From Siderastrea siderea (Eukaryota > Cnidaria > Anthozoa > Scleractinia > Rhizangiidae), in assembly GCA_964030785.1 (NCBI GenBank), contig OZ034970.1, forward strand, positions 3,701,411 through 3,765,410: a stretch of 64,000 nt of DNA, in the 5' to 3' direction. Position numbers and translations under genes: made by a program. Positions 22,901-33,499 of the stretch are shown here, in pieces; position 1 is the stretch's first letter; the number at the start of each line of letters is the position of its first letter. The notes beneath the pieces are model-generated. The model searched no databases and had not been told where the DNA came from. It saw only the letters and a program-made list of their open reading frames with translations.

Positions 22901-25900
22901 GGACCTTCCGGCTGGTGAATAACATATATAATTATATATATATATATATATCACCAAGAACCAAGTATCATCACCATTCATTTTATAGGCAACAAGAGAT
23001 TAGGAGTAGCTTGTTTTCTCCTCCAGTATTGCCCAGTTACAGGTCACATACTGGGGTTTCCATTACTTTAAAGACACTCGTGCTCAAAATGCAAAAAAAA
23101 AACTGTGTGAATGCACACACAAATGATGAAGAAGGAGCACATATCTACAAATTTACTATGCGACCAAAATCTATAAAATATTACAACAGTTACAAATACA
23201 TAAGATTTGAAAAGAATAAAACAAAGTGATGTCAATAACAAGTTGACAAGAAAAAGCTAAAATAATGCAAATGGTACCAATTTTGTCCAAACGTACATGT
23301 ACTAGTTTTGTGTGAACTCTTTTTGTGATGCAAACATCACCAAAAAATTCTGGTCATTTTTCAATGAATCCTTCACTCAACAGGTTCTTGTCTTTAAATT
23401 TCAGTGAGAAAATAACTCATGAATTTGAAGAGATTCAGTTCTTACACACTTCACTTTTGTGAACAATCAACATCCTGCACAACTTATTCATTTTTATTCT
23501 TCATTTGCACGTGAATTTAGACAGAGCACAAAAAAGAAATGAAAGCCCATATACATGTAGATGTTTCTGGAGGCAACTGAAATTCCTGTGTTCTCTTTTT
23601 TGTCACAATTTTGCTCCTCCCAATGAATTTGAAAATGCCTGTTTTGACCTCTCTGACTTGAGCTAATGACGTCAAAATGTGACAAAAGAGAAACAGGGCT
23701 TTTGGTAGCTCCCATGACTAAAGTACTTAACTTAAGGTGACTACACATTCCCTCCTTTATTGCAATATAAAGTAGAAAATGATACAGGTAGGTTTTAAAG
23801 GTAGGGAGTCAATGAGCAATTTTAACAGGTCAGTAGATGTGGGTATTTGGTGTTTCCACTCCTACTAAATTTCACTTCTGCTACAAAGTCTCTGTTAACA
23901 CAAACCACATACTAACAATTACAAATATGCAGGTATGTAATTTGGGCATAAAAAAAACAAGATGTTCTCAGCAAAACAGTTCTGAAAGCTTGGTCAGTTG
24001 GCTACTAACAATTTGAGATTTGCATAATACCAACACCAAAACACATAATTAATCTCAAGTACAGCATACCTGACTTTATCCACATCTTTGCGATAATGTC
24101 TTGGCTCTTCTTCGCATGGCACTCTAGTGAGATCTTTCAAATCAACACCACAAAAAGTATCATCTCCTAAGCCACTTATAACAACAAACTCTGACTCATC
24201 AGTGGCTGCGTCTTCCATAACAAGAGTTAGAGAGTCTAGAATTCTCTGATTAATCTTTTTTCGCTTGCTAGAGGACCGACCAATCACAACATGGAGACAA
24301 TCATCCACTTTTTGCACTGATACTTCTTTGCAGATGTACCGTTTCTCACAAGAATCAGATTCACCAACAGGTGCACACAAGTTTTGTTTGTCTGAGTCAT
24401 CTTCAACTAATTGTACATGTACATCTTCAGCTGATGCCAACCTGTCAATTTCAGTCTGGTTGTTATGACGCCGAACTAAATCATCATTCCAATATGCATG
24501 GTACGCTAGTCTGTTTACAACAGTGTCTTCCTGGGATTCGTGTCCTAAGAAACATTTGAAGTCAGGCTCATAATCAACTAACTCGTTTGATGGAGCCCAT
24601 GAGCTTGTTCCATCTTTCCACTGAACCAAATACTCGTACATTCCTGAATCATTTCTTCTCATACCAAGAATTCTATCTGCCTTGTTCCTTCTTCTTCGTT
24701 TGTGAGGAACATCAGAGCTAAGTTCAGTTCCCCCTACTGATTCACAATCAATACCAGCAATATCCACTTGATTTCTTACCTGGAGAGTTCTTCTAGCCTT
24801 ATCCAAAGCTTTGCGTTTGTGCTTTTGAGCAGCAGCTTTCTTCTTCAAAGCAGCAGCTGCAAGAGGACCCTTGTCTCCCTTTCTCTGTAACTTTAACTTT
24901 TTTAACTTACGTTTCAACGCTGGCGTGCCCTCTTTTTGCTCTTCCTCGTCCGTAAAGTGAAATGCGTCGCCTTCAAGCCTCTCTGCCTCAAAAAACGTTT
25001 CAGGTTTCGGCTTTGGTGGACGGCCACGTTTTCGTTTCACGTCCTTTCCGGAAGACAGAATCCTGCAGCCGTTCACCCTCACAAACTTTGAATTCACCTT
25101 CGTCATAAATTTTTCTGGTGAATGTAGCATTAACTCCAGCGATTTTTTTGAAGTTTTCATTAACGTGAGTTTGTCCGTAGCTTTCAAAACAGGCCGCACC
25201 CAAGGCTTGTTAACGCCATTTTCTGTCCTGACTATCTCGTGTTTTGTTTCGCAACTTGCTAACAATTTCTTCGGCGGACGACCCCTTCTCTTGGGAGTTG
25301 TTGGTGCCAGTTCGTTATCATCGCTGCTCGACGACTGGCAGTTTTTTTGCACGTTACGAATCCCTTTCGACAGTTTTCTTTTCTTACTAAATTTTGAACT
25401 TGTAGGTGACGCGAGAGATGCTTTCGTGGCACTTGTAACACAATTGCCATGTGGCGAACGATTGTCAACTGAATGAAATTTCTTCAACAGTGCTAGATTT
25501 TTTGGAGGCCTCCCTCTCCGTCGCTTTACTGGAGGGATCTTGTCGGAATTCGAAGTTTCCGAGTCCGTTTGAAGATTATTTAACGTTCTTTTCACGCAAA
25601 GAGATTCAGTTGGTTGAATATGAGAATTATTAGAACATGTTGACAAAGAACGAACCACGCCAGACGTCGAAGCAAGGTTGAATTCATATTCCAGGTCTGT
25701 CCTTTCTCCGTTTTGCCGTTTTGGCGACATCAGCCCTTCTTTCGTTTTGTGAGTTTTCAAAAAGACAGAAATGTCTCTATCCAAAGACTTTGTTCTACCA
25801 TTCTTACACAATGCCGTGCTTTTAGAACGCGAGGATTCAGATAACAGACGCTTTCTTTTCTTCGTCGAATAAAACTTCCTCCGCGAGCCCCCATCGTCTG

Positions 25901-26180
25901 AATCCGACTCCAAATAACGAGCGGGCGTTTTTAGCGTTCTTCCACCATGAGTTACTAAAGAGGGATTAGGCCTTAAACCATTGATAGTGAACTCTCTTTT
26001 ACGGACATTCGTATTCTTTGTGCGATGCTCTGGCGGCCATTTAATGCCATTCAAACAATTGTCCCCGCAATCCAAATTTCTTACGCTTGATTTCTCCAAA
26101 GATGGTTCGGAATTCGACGTTAAAATCATGTCCATGTCTTCATCCCGAGTCGGACTAACCGTTGAATCGTCTACTCGCAT
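19965..26180 (-). CDS. CDYL-like protein: three AT-hooks, chromodomain, crotonase-like domain (3 exons)
   Basis: Exons on the minus strand: 26180-24070, 21314-21200, 20342-19965 (stop at 19965). Phases 2 and 0 join, giving 867 residues. The N-terminal half is basic and Ser-rich with three AT-hooks (KRRRGRPPK 219-227, KRRGRPPK 297-304, KRKRGRPPK 382-390) for AT-rich DNA minor grooves. A chromodomain follows at about 501-550 (ADRILGM, YEYLVQWKDG, SSWAPSNELV). From about 620 to the end is a crotonase fold: SEFVVISGLG, DDTFCGVDL, then in exon 2 DFPKPVVAALRKPAQGLGAK and LCDLVCDE, and in exon 3 RLMGHTLANEQILIGHKV. This order matches CDY/CDYL corepressors, where the crotonase part binds CoA or corepressor partners and has been linked to histone crotonyl-lysine removal. 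AT-hooks are not part of vertebrate CDYL as I know it. Expected in the nucleus. Confidence 0.88.
20831..21030. mobile_element. MITE, piggyBac-like TTAA flanks, in an intron of the CDYL-like gene
   Basis: Termini CCCTTTAGCCCCAA and TTGGGGCTTAAAGGG are inverted repeats, flanked by TTAA on the left and TTAC on the right (one change from TTAA). Related copies are at 13700-13880 and 57893-58100. Confidence 0.75.
21315..24069 (-). other. Long intron 1 of the CDYL-like gene
   Basis: Holds a hairpin MITE (22810-22923), a (TA)n tract near 22930-22952 and a 15-bp direct duplication (AAGGGTCTTTAGGGA, near 21700). The remaining sequence shows no coding exon. Confidence 0.7.
22810..22923. mobile_element. 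Hairpin MITE (GTTATTCAC termini)
   Basis: GTTATTCACTGGCC and GGCTGGTGAATAAC are terminal inverted repeats, with inner GTCTTGAGTAC / ATACTCAAGAC arms, so almost the whole 114 bp can fold. Confidence 0.7.
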
Positions 26181-27320
26181 CTCTAGCGTCTACCATTAGC
26201 GGAAATCTCGCTTCAAAACACAAGAAGCGGAGACAAACAAAACTTTTTCTATTATTGAATGGTGCACGCTATGCGAAGCTAGCAAGTTTGAGGGCATGCG
26301 CCATTATTTAAATTCCCCCGCATGAGTGAACAAGGCTTACTGCTGTCCAAAAGTGGTGCAGATTCAATCAGCCCTTTTGCCACTTTTATCAATATCTGTC
26401 CACTTTGATGTTCTTTTTCGTTTCGTTATGTTTACGCGAAATGTTTCACCCAGAAGCCAGTTTATGTAAAAGAAAACTACGATATTTTGTGTCTGGTTTC
26501 CCTTCCTCTAAATTTATCAGGAGTCAGTCACCTGATAACAGCTAAAATGTCTAAAATCAGTATTTCCGGAAATCCGAACACCGGAAGTGTCTTGAACCCG
26601 GAATTTTAACTTGACAGGAAATTTAAATGGAATGGTTTTTGTACATCCTGAAACTGCTAAGAGTCAAGGAAGGATGAAAGAAAACTTCAAAAATGAGTGT
26701 CCATCGTCGGAAAAGAAATATTCCGCAATTTATATACTAATTACATCGTGTTCTGATCTTGTGACTTGCCGCAACACTCCTCAGATATTGTCTAAAGAAC
26801 TTGTGATAAACACTTGAGTACGAGTGGAGAGGACAGCCCGCTTTGCACGATCAGGAGTGGGGTGGGGAAGGTCTGCGGGAGGGTATTAGAAAGCAAAATT
26901 TGAAACACAAAGCGCGAAGGGAGTGGAAAATCAGCCTACGTCATTTATAGAACTACTACCACAACAGGGAACTACACATTCAACCCCAGCTCCTCTCCGC
27001 TCGATAGAGAAACGAAACGAGAAGTGCGATGGAAGCCTCTATGGAGGAGAAAGCATCAGTCAACCTGAATGTTCCGCTACCGTGAAGTTCATTGAATGAA
27101 TCATGTCTTCTCTCGTGTTCTCTAACGTTACGCTTTCATGGGTGAATTGTTCCCCACATGATAGCGCCAACTCGGACAAAGGAACTGCTTGCGTATTTCC
27201 TTTTGTGTTTTCTAAGCCCATACGACACTTTCCCAAAGTTTCCGATGTATGTACACTCTCTCTCACGGCCTTTTACAACACAGTCTCCTTTTATGGTTAC
27301 TTCACAAGATTTGCCTGTTT
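26181..27320. other. Upstream region of the CDYL-like gene
   Basis: No ORF with recognisable homology. An out-of-frame ATG lies 15 bases before the chosen CDYL-like start on the minus strand. The promoter is presumably within a few hundred bases of 26180. Confidence 0.4.
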
Positions 27321-27327
27321 GAATACC

Positions 27328-27708
27328 TAGCGCGGGGGGGGGGGGGGCACTCAAGGGAAGTTTGGGTGGGGGTGTGCCACCGAGGCCTTTCAATCCTGAC
27401 AAAACCGTTCATTTTGCTACCCTGTTTAAGACAAAAGACCTTTTTTCCTGACCAAAAAGAAATTATTTCGGAGAGTATCTTTTTGAAAAATGGCATCATA
27501 GAATGAAATCATAGAATGAGATTTTGAAAACATAATAATAATTGTTGGTACCACACATGCAGACCGCGCACCGCCAACGCGGCTTCCGGCTTAGAATGAC
27601 ACCCTGTTCAAGACGGTAAACAGTGAGAACCCAGAAAACCATACCCTTTTGAGCGGTACATACTCGTTTAGGCCAGGAGCCTAAATAAGGGAGTGCCCCC
27701 CCCCCGGG
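27328..27708. mobile_element. TIR element with poly-G tips, 5-bp direct repeats
   Basis: Left tip TAGCGCGGGGGGGG...CACTC and right tip GAGTGCCCCCCCCCCGGG are inverted repeats, with ATACC at 27323-27327 and 27709-27713. No coding capacity. Confidence 0.6.
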
Positions 27709-27943
27709 ATACCAAGATAAGAAGGTCTAAGAGCGCTTATTTATTGTTTCTTTAATGGCCTAGCTCAATGCCAATGGTCTCCCTGGAGCTCAACGAACTG
27801 AAAATTAGCAAAAGCAGTAAAAGCATTAGCCTTTGCTTGTTTGCACAAAAAGTTCGACGTTTGAACTAGGCCTTACTTCTTCAAGAATTTTAGTATGATC
27901 AACATTTTGCCCTCAGTGATAATATAATAAGTTAATAAGTTGG

Positions 27944-28026
27944 TGAAATAAACTATAAGGAAAAACAGCAACGAAACCAACTCGCTCGTCGTTTTTCATT
28001 GCTGTTTTTTCATTATAGTTTATTTC
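27944..28026. repeat. Hairpin repeat (GAAATAAACTATAA arms)
   Basis: GAAATAAACTATAAGGAAAA and its near-complement ending TTATAGTTTATTTC enclose CAGCAACGAAA / TTTTTCATTGCTG inner arms; 83 bp in all. Confidence 0.65.
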
Positions 28027-28749
28027 AGTTACATTAAAAACAGCAAGATCTTGATTGTGGTCATATCTTATAGAAGTTTCAACGTTTACGTTGAATAAGT
28101 TAGTGTTAATGTTGGGTTAGGGGAGGGGTAGGTAGGGAGTTTCCCCAGAAACGCAAAAAATGATCCGACAACAAAGAGCTTTTTTGCTAGAATAAGGAAT
28201 AAGGTATCATTTATTGGGAATGTGATCAGCGGTATGAAGAATTAAGTCTAGAATAGGAACTGAAGCTCGGCAATTCTCAGATAGGGTAGGGTTTTTGATA
28301 GTGAAGTTGCAAAAATGCAGCTGAAGATTGTCTGGTCCATGAGTGATGGGCTCGGTTTCAGCGAGTCCCAGCATCAAACCCCACCCAAATATTCCCAGAG
28401 CACTCCTTTCACCCAAAGGCGGTTCAGTGTCAGTGCTATGGGATAGAACTTGTCGTTTCTGAAACGGTTCAGTTTGATTTTTAATAGCATTGTATCCTGT
28501 AGACAGGAGGCCATTACTCCTGCCTGTAGAGCAATCTAGGCCCTGGCCAAAAAATATATACCCAGGCTAGGCCAGGTGCAGGTCAAAAACCTGTCCTCAA
28601 GTCTCCTACGTACAGCGGCTCGTTCCTTATACGGTATTCCCCTCCCAAGCCATAGAAGGCAGTAGCCCCTCCCCGCTCCTCCCCGACCCGGACAGTACGC
28701 AACCAGGCGAAAGAAGCCACGCGTCTCTCCTGCGAGTTCAATACGCAAT

Positions 28750-29298
28750 ATGGCGGACGAAGGAGGAGCGACAACCACCACAACACGCAAATGCACTTGC
28801 AGTTGGTGCGATGTTCTGTGGATTGTCACAACAAAGGAGGGATGGCTCAAGCTGGTTGAAGCAATCATGACTTTCCTAACGTTCGTAATTTTGGCGAGTT
28901 ATCCTTACGAACTCGAAGGTGCTTTCGAATTTCTGATATTTGTGGCCACAGCTGCATTCATCTTTGTGGTCTTGCACATCATTCTTTGCATGACTCACTT
29001 ATTTGAGAAGCTCCCTTCACCGTTGAGACATCCTGTCCTTGGGCTGGTTGGCTGCTTTCTGGCCGCCTTACTTCTGTTGATCGGTTCTGCCATCGTGTAT
29101 GCCAAAGGCGACAAGTATAATCTTTCAGAGCTGAAGGCTTCAGGCATTTGCGGATTCATATCCACTCTCTTGTTCTCCTGTGAAGGGATCTACTTTGTCT
29201 TTCTTTATCGCCGGGTGACAAGGCGTAGTGCAGAGCAGAAAACAATTGAAGAAATTCAAGCTGATGATTTCGCGGGGCCTGCAAAAACCGAGTATTGA
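28750..29298 (+). CDS. MARVEL/CMTM-like four-helix membrane protein, copy 1
   Basis: A 182-residue intronless ORF. After a Thr/Cys-rich N-terminus (TTTTTRKCTCSWCD) four hydrophobic segments are visible: about 34-58, 62-84, 99-120 and 135-156 (GICGFISTLLFSCEGIYFVF). The C-terminus is short and basic/acidic (YRRVTRR). Length and topology match the CKLF-like MARVEL (CMTM) family of vesicle and membrane-trafficking proteins. A GT-AG pair 22 bases after the stop (29321-29409) marks a short 3'-UTR intron, conserved in copy 2; the stop lies close enough to the junction not to trigger classical nonsense-mediated decay. The start is chosen because ATGGCGGACGAAGG is shared with copy 2. Sequence after 29446 lacks the poly(A) region present in copy 2. 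Confidence 0.85.
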   Translation: MADEGGATTTTTRKCTCSWCDVLWIVTTKEGWLKLVEAIMTFLTFVILASYPYELEGAFEFLIFVATAAFIFVVLHIILCMTHLFEKLPSPLRHPVLGLVGCFLAALLLLIGSAIVYAKGDKYNLSELKASGICGFISTLLFSCEGIYFVFLYRRVTRRSAEQKTIEEIQADDFAGPAKTEY

Positions 29299-29320
29299 GT
29301 CTCGAAAATCATTTTATTCG

Positions 29321-29409
29321 GTGAGTGAGCTGCTTTATAAAATTAATTAGCTTTATTTCTCTAAGTAAGAGTATTGTTGTAATAACGCTAACTGTCGATC
29401 ACTTCGCAG
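29321..29409 (+). other. Predicted 3'-UTR intron of MARVEL copy 1
   Basis: Donor TTCG|GTGAGT and acceptor TTCGCAG|TGGAACCC are matched by copy 2 at 41362-41441, although the intron bodies have diverged. Confidence 0.65.
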
Positions 29410-29650
29410 TGGAACCCAATCGAATTCATTCAGCAGTCGAACACAGCGTGAGCATTGGTACCACGTGCGTCAACGCGGAAAACGTACCGTAAACGCATCC
29501 AGCCATGTTTCACACATTTCGCGGCAAATTTATTTTCTGCAGTCGTCATTTGGCAAACATGCCCACACGTTAAAAACCTCAACAACAATGTTAAACAATA
29601 ATAATACAATCTGCGACCATAATGTTCAACAATAATAATGTAATGTAAAC

Positions 29651-30533
29651 ACAGGTAGCCCAAGCTCCAGAGGGAGCCGTCAACACGACATTGCGTAACA
29701 GCATTATATTTATAAGAGTTTGTATGGGAATAGAACGGTCGTAAAAAATAGTTCAAAATAGGGGAAAGAGATTTAATAAAGTCGACTTACCCTCCCATCT
29801 TCTGTGTATAACTTGTGTTTCTACGGCATTCGGAGGCGTTTCAAAGCAATTCCAGTGGGTTTTTGGTTCTCTGTTGCCGTCAACATGACATTGCATAACA
29901 GCGCCAGTGTTATATTTATAAGAGTTTGTATGGGAATATGACGATCGTACAAAATAGTTCGAAATAGGGGAAAGAGATCTAATAAAATCGACTTACCTGC
30001 CCTCTTCTGTGTATAACTTGTGTTTCTATGGCATTCGGAGGCGTTTCAAAGCGATTCCAGTGGGTTTTTGGTTCTCTGTTGCCGTCAACATGACATTGCG
30101 TAACAGCGCTAGTGTTATATTTATAAGAGTTTGTATGGGAATATGACGATCGTACAAAATAGTTCGAAATAGGGGAAAGAGATCTAATAAAATCGACTTA
30201 CCTGCCCTCTTCTGTGTATAACTTGTGTTTCTATGGCATTCGGAGGCGTTTGAAAGCGATTCCAGTGGGTTTTAGGTTCTCTGTTTTCCTCTCCATATAT
30301 AATTGGCGGCCAGAGAACCAAAAACCCACTGGAATCGCTTTGAAACGCCTGCGAATGCCGTAGAAACACAAGTTATACACAGAAGATGGGAGGGTAAGTC
30401 GATTTTATTAAATCTCTTTCCCCTATTTTGAGCTATTTTTTACGACCATTCTATTCCCATACAAACTCTTATAAATATAACGCTGTTACGCAATGCCATG
30501 TTGACGGCTCCCTTTGGAGCTTGGGCTACCTGT
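29651..30533. mobile_element. Foldback-type element: three tandem ~200-bp units facing one inverted unit
   Basis: ACAGGTAGCCCAAGCTCCAG at the left and its near-complement ending GGGCTACCTGT at the right are terminal. Inside, the unit starting CAACAYGACATTGC occurs at 29681, 29881 and 30086, then once inverted from about 30303 to 30500. A 20-30 bp centre near 30280-30300 separates the arms. No ORF; no clear target duplication. Confidence 0.8.
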
Positions 30534-30556
30534 GATCTAAAATGATGATGATTGTA

Positions 30557-30613
<57 letters not shown>

Positions 30614-30623
30614 GTCATTATTA
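30557..30623. repeat. (ATT)n microsatellite
   Basis: About 20 uninterrupted ATT units. The apparent poly-Asn frame on the minus strand is just this tract. Confidence 0.95.
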
Positions 30624-31225
30624 TTGAAAAGCCACACATGTAGCAAAATGAAATGAATAAACTACCAAAAAATGAAACAGAACATAAACTTTAAACCACT
30701 AAACACTGAGATCAAACATTACAACTATTGTTCTTTGACCTTCAGCAAAAATTTGTTGAACTGCAAGGTAGTACCACAACACTTTTGAAGTACAAGTAAA
30801 TCACAATAAATACATTTTTAACCCTGAGATTTGTGGGAGTTTAATTTCGCTGTTTACTGACTTCTTGTGTCTTGTGGGAACAATTTTTTGCAAAATATTT
30901 GGATTGCAGATATTACCACTGGGAACAAATTTTTGTTGATTATGGGCAGTTTTTGCCCGGCATTTGACATGCGAAACTTGTGTACAGCAATAAGAGGTTT
31001 TATAATTGTCTTACTTATTTACATGCTGGAGTTGTAGCTGTAATTTTGTATACCATCTGTGCTAGGAAAAACCACAGTCAACTACTTTTTGCTCATGGGA
31101 AGGAGATGGTCTCGTGTATAGGGGATGGTCTCATCTACAGTTGTTATATGTAAATTTACCTGGAGACCACAGAGACTATTCGTTCTGTTGCAGTTGTAAT
31201 GAGAAAGGTTGTGAAATTATTTGGT
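30623..31225 (+). repeat. Repeated block A1
   Basis: Non-coding sequence closely matched at 55937-58285 (A1'). Shared words include ACTTTTGAAGTACA, TGACTTCTTGTGTCT, GTGGGAACAATTTTT and CAAATTTTTGT. Its right end is cut by the SINE at 31226. Confidence 0.75.
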
Positions 31226-31527
31226 GGGGACACAGTGATGTAGTGGTTAGTTCGCTGGACTTCAGATCTGAAGGTCGGTGGTTCGAGGCTCAGTCCCTGC
31301 AGCCATCGTGTTGTTTCCGTAGAAAAGAAACTTTACCCCACATTGTCTCTCTCCACCCAGGTGTATAAAATGGGTACCGGCGACATACTGCTGGGGATAG
31401 CCCTGCGATGGATTAGCATCCCATCCAGGAGGGAGTAGCAATACTCTCAGTTGCTTCATTTCTACAGAAGCCGTGATAAGCTCCGGCCGTGTGGGCCTCC
31501 TTGGCTCATATGTAGCTTAACCTTACC
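31226..31527 (+). mobile_element. tRNA-derived SINE, best-preserved copy
   Basis: Head AGTGATGTAGTGGTTAG and B box GGTTCGAGGCTC are clear; the body ends TGTAGCTTAACCTTACC. It is close to the shared sequence of the family. Confidence 0.8.
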
Positions 31528-31555
31528 TACCTTTTACGTTTAACTGAAATTTAGT

Positions 31556-32190
31556 AACTTAAAGTTGATTTCCAGTCAGTAATACGCAGGCTTAACGGTT
31601 TGTTTTGGTTTTTTGTTTTGAAAACTACTTACGTCATGTACGACCATTATGAAATGTACCAATTCGTGAGGTCGTACTTAAAGTGAAATTACAATAATTG
31701 TAATTTCACTTTATGTACGACCTCATGAATTGGTACATTATTTTTGTCTCCCACCATCATGGATGTGAGCTTATACTCTCGGTGAAATTGAAGAAAGAGA
31801 CTTTGAGGTGGCCGCGCAGCCAGGACGAGATAATATCTCGGTGTGTACGTGTACTGGGTATTGTTTAGGGGAAACAGGAAGAAATGCCTGCCTGTGTCGT
31901 AGTGCCCAGCAGTTCTGCATGTCCAGTTGCCATTGAGCACGAGGAACTGCAAGCCTGTGGATGAACACACGGTCTGTTGCAGGAAGATTCTTCCGAAAAT
32001 GACGAGGTATTAATTAAAGTCTATTTATTTTTCCCATGTGGAAAAATTTTTGTACAGCTCCAAATATGCACTCTATTTCATAAATTATCTATGTTTTTTT
32101 ATTGTCGCGAAGAAAACACTCCATCATGTGAGGCTCACAAACAATTCGGGGCTGAGCCCGTGCAGTAGCGACTGGAAATCAACTTTAAAG
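31556..32190. mobile_element. Candidate TIR element containing a nested hairpin MITE
   Basis: ACTTAAAGTTGATTTCCAGT at the left and ACTGGAAATCAACTTTAAAG at the right pair over about 20 bp. The target duplication is unclear. Frames inside look accidental. Confidence 0.5.
31655..31738. mobile_element. 84-bp hairpin MITE
   Basis: ATGTACCAATTCGTGAGGTC and its near-complement ending GAATTGGTACAT, with inner AAGTGAAATTACAAT arms, make an almost complete hairpin with an AATT centre. Confidence 0.75.
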
Positions 32191-32569
32191 TACATCATGG
32201 GCTAAGTTTTTCACATATTTTTTTTTACTGGGAGTTTATTTTCGCCGGTTCACATTTTTTGCAGATCAATGGAAATCTGCAAAATTAACGAAAAATAAGA
32301 TCCTGTGAAAAAATTGTGCAGCATAGAAGTGCAAATGTTGCCCATGGAGAACACATTTTGCAAATATTACCTGGCTTGAATTTTTGCAGAAAGAACATTA
32401 TTTAAAGCGTTAAGTGAACTGAAACCACAATTCGTACCACAAACCCCTGCCAATGTCCTCCATTGCACTTGTTCAGTCGTCAAGCTTAATCAGCTGCACT
32501 TTAGCATGATATTAAAAGATTCCATTTGGCGGCGATGCATGTGTAATCTGATAACATACAGATGAGGTC

Positions 32570-33405
32570 AAAATGGGGTAAGAACAAACAAGTATGCTAC
32601 GAGCTGCAGGTAAGTAGTGTAAGTGATGTTCTTACCATGTTTTGTCTTCCTTGGTACACTGTCAGGGTAAACTGACAGGCCAAATGGAATCCACTTGTTT
32701 TATGCACTGTTTTGATATTGGCCATCCAAACAAAATTAGTTGTGAAATCTTCATAGTCGTGACTTCCCCGCACAGATCATTGCAGCTTATTACGTCATTC
32801 TTGTTTCTGTATTACTCTGTATTACTCTGTATTACTCTTGACTAATAACAATGGGAAAAAAAATTGTCCTGGACGTAAGAGTTATCCCTGCCTGAAGTCT
32901 TTACAAGGGAAAAATTTATCCCGTCTGCTAGAATTAGGGACACCCTAGTACCAGTCCCTGGCTGCCAGCTTGTAACATGACCTGAGGATAGCTTCCTTGT
33001 AAACAGGCCCTAAGTCAGCCTGCTCATAGACCAGTAGACTGTAGAAATGATGCCTTAAAATGTATTGAACAACTCGCCTATAGGGTTTCACTTGACTTGT
33101 AAACATTTTACAATGCCAAAAATTTTCAGTGAAGACCATGGACAAGTAAGGTGAACTGGATAATTGGACAACTGGGCTCTGTTGAGACACATAGGTGATC
33201 TTTTAGCAGTAGTGCATTATGAATTAATTATTTTGCTGGTTTGACTTTCTTTAGGATGAAGATGGTTTTGCTAGTTGAAAAAGAGAATACAGGTGAATTC
33301 CCAAGAATAGGGTTTCACCGAACCAGGAATCAGAAGAAACTACATGCAAAGTAAACATTGTTATAAAGGACATTGTACGTGGCCAAGAGCTAAGTTATGA
33401 GTAAA
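32570..33405 (+). repeat. Repeated block A2
   Basis: Matches 49965-51430 (A2') closely: GATGTTCTTACCATGTTTTG, GGGACACCCTAGTACCAG, TAGGGTTTCACCGAACCAG. A 33-codon frame at 33255-33353 after a TTTCTTTAG acceptor-like site is open in both copies, but no larger gene is recognised. Confidence 0.8.
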
Positions 33406-33418
33406 GTATAGTTGTCTG

Positions 33419-33499
33419 TAGACTGCGAGCAGTCTCTCTTTTGCTCTATAATCTGCCCAGCGTGAATTTTAGAGCAAAAGAGAGACTGCTCGCAGTCTA
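33419..33499. mobile_element. 81-bp Mutator-type mini-MITE with exact 9-bp TSD
   Basis: TAGACTGCGAGCAGTCTCTC and its complement form about 31-bp arms around a short centre. AGTTGTCTG occurs exactly at 33410-33418 and 33500-33508. Confidence 0.85.

Noticed and set aside
23994..24069. Read-through C-terminus of the large CDYL-like exon
   Set aside because: A consensus donor at 24069 and the crotonase continuation in exons 2 and 3 show that this part is intron.
30440..30646. Poly-Asn open frame on the minus strand
   Set aside because: It is only the translation of the (ATT)n microsatellite.
31689..31970. Minus-strand 93-residue frame
   Set aside because: It lies within a TIR element and overlaps a hairpin MITE; no splice or domain evidence.
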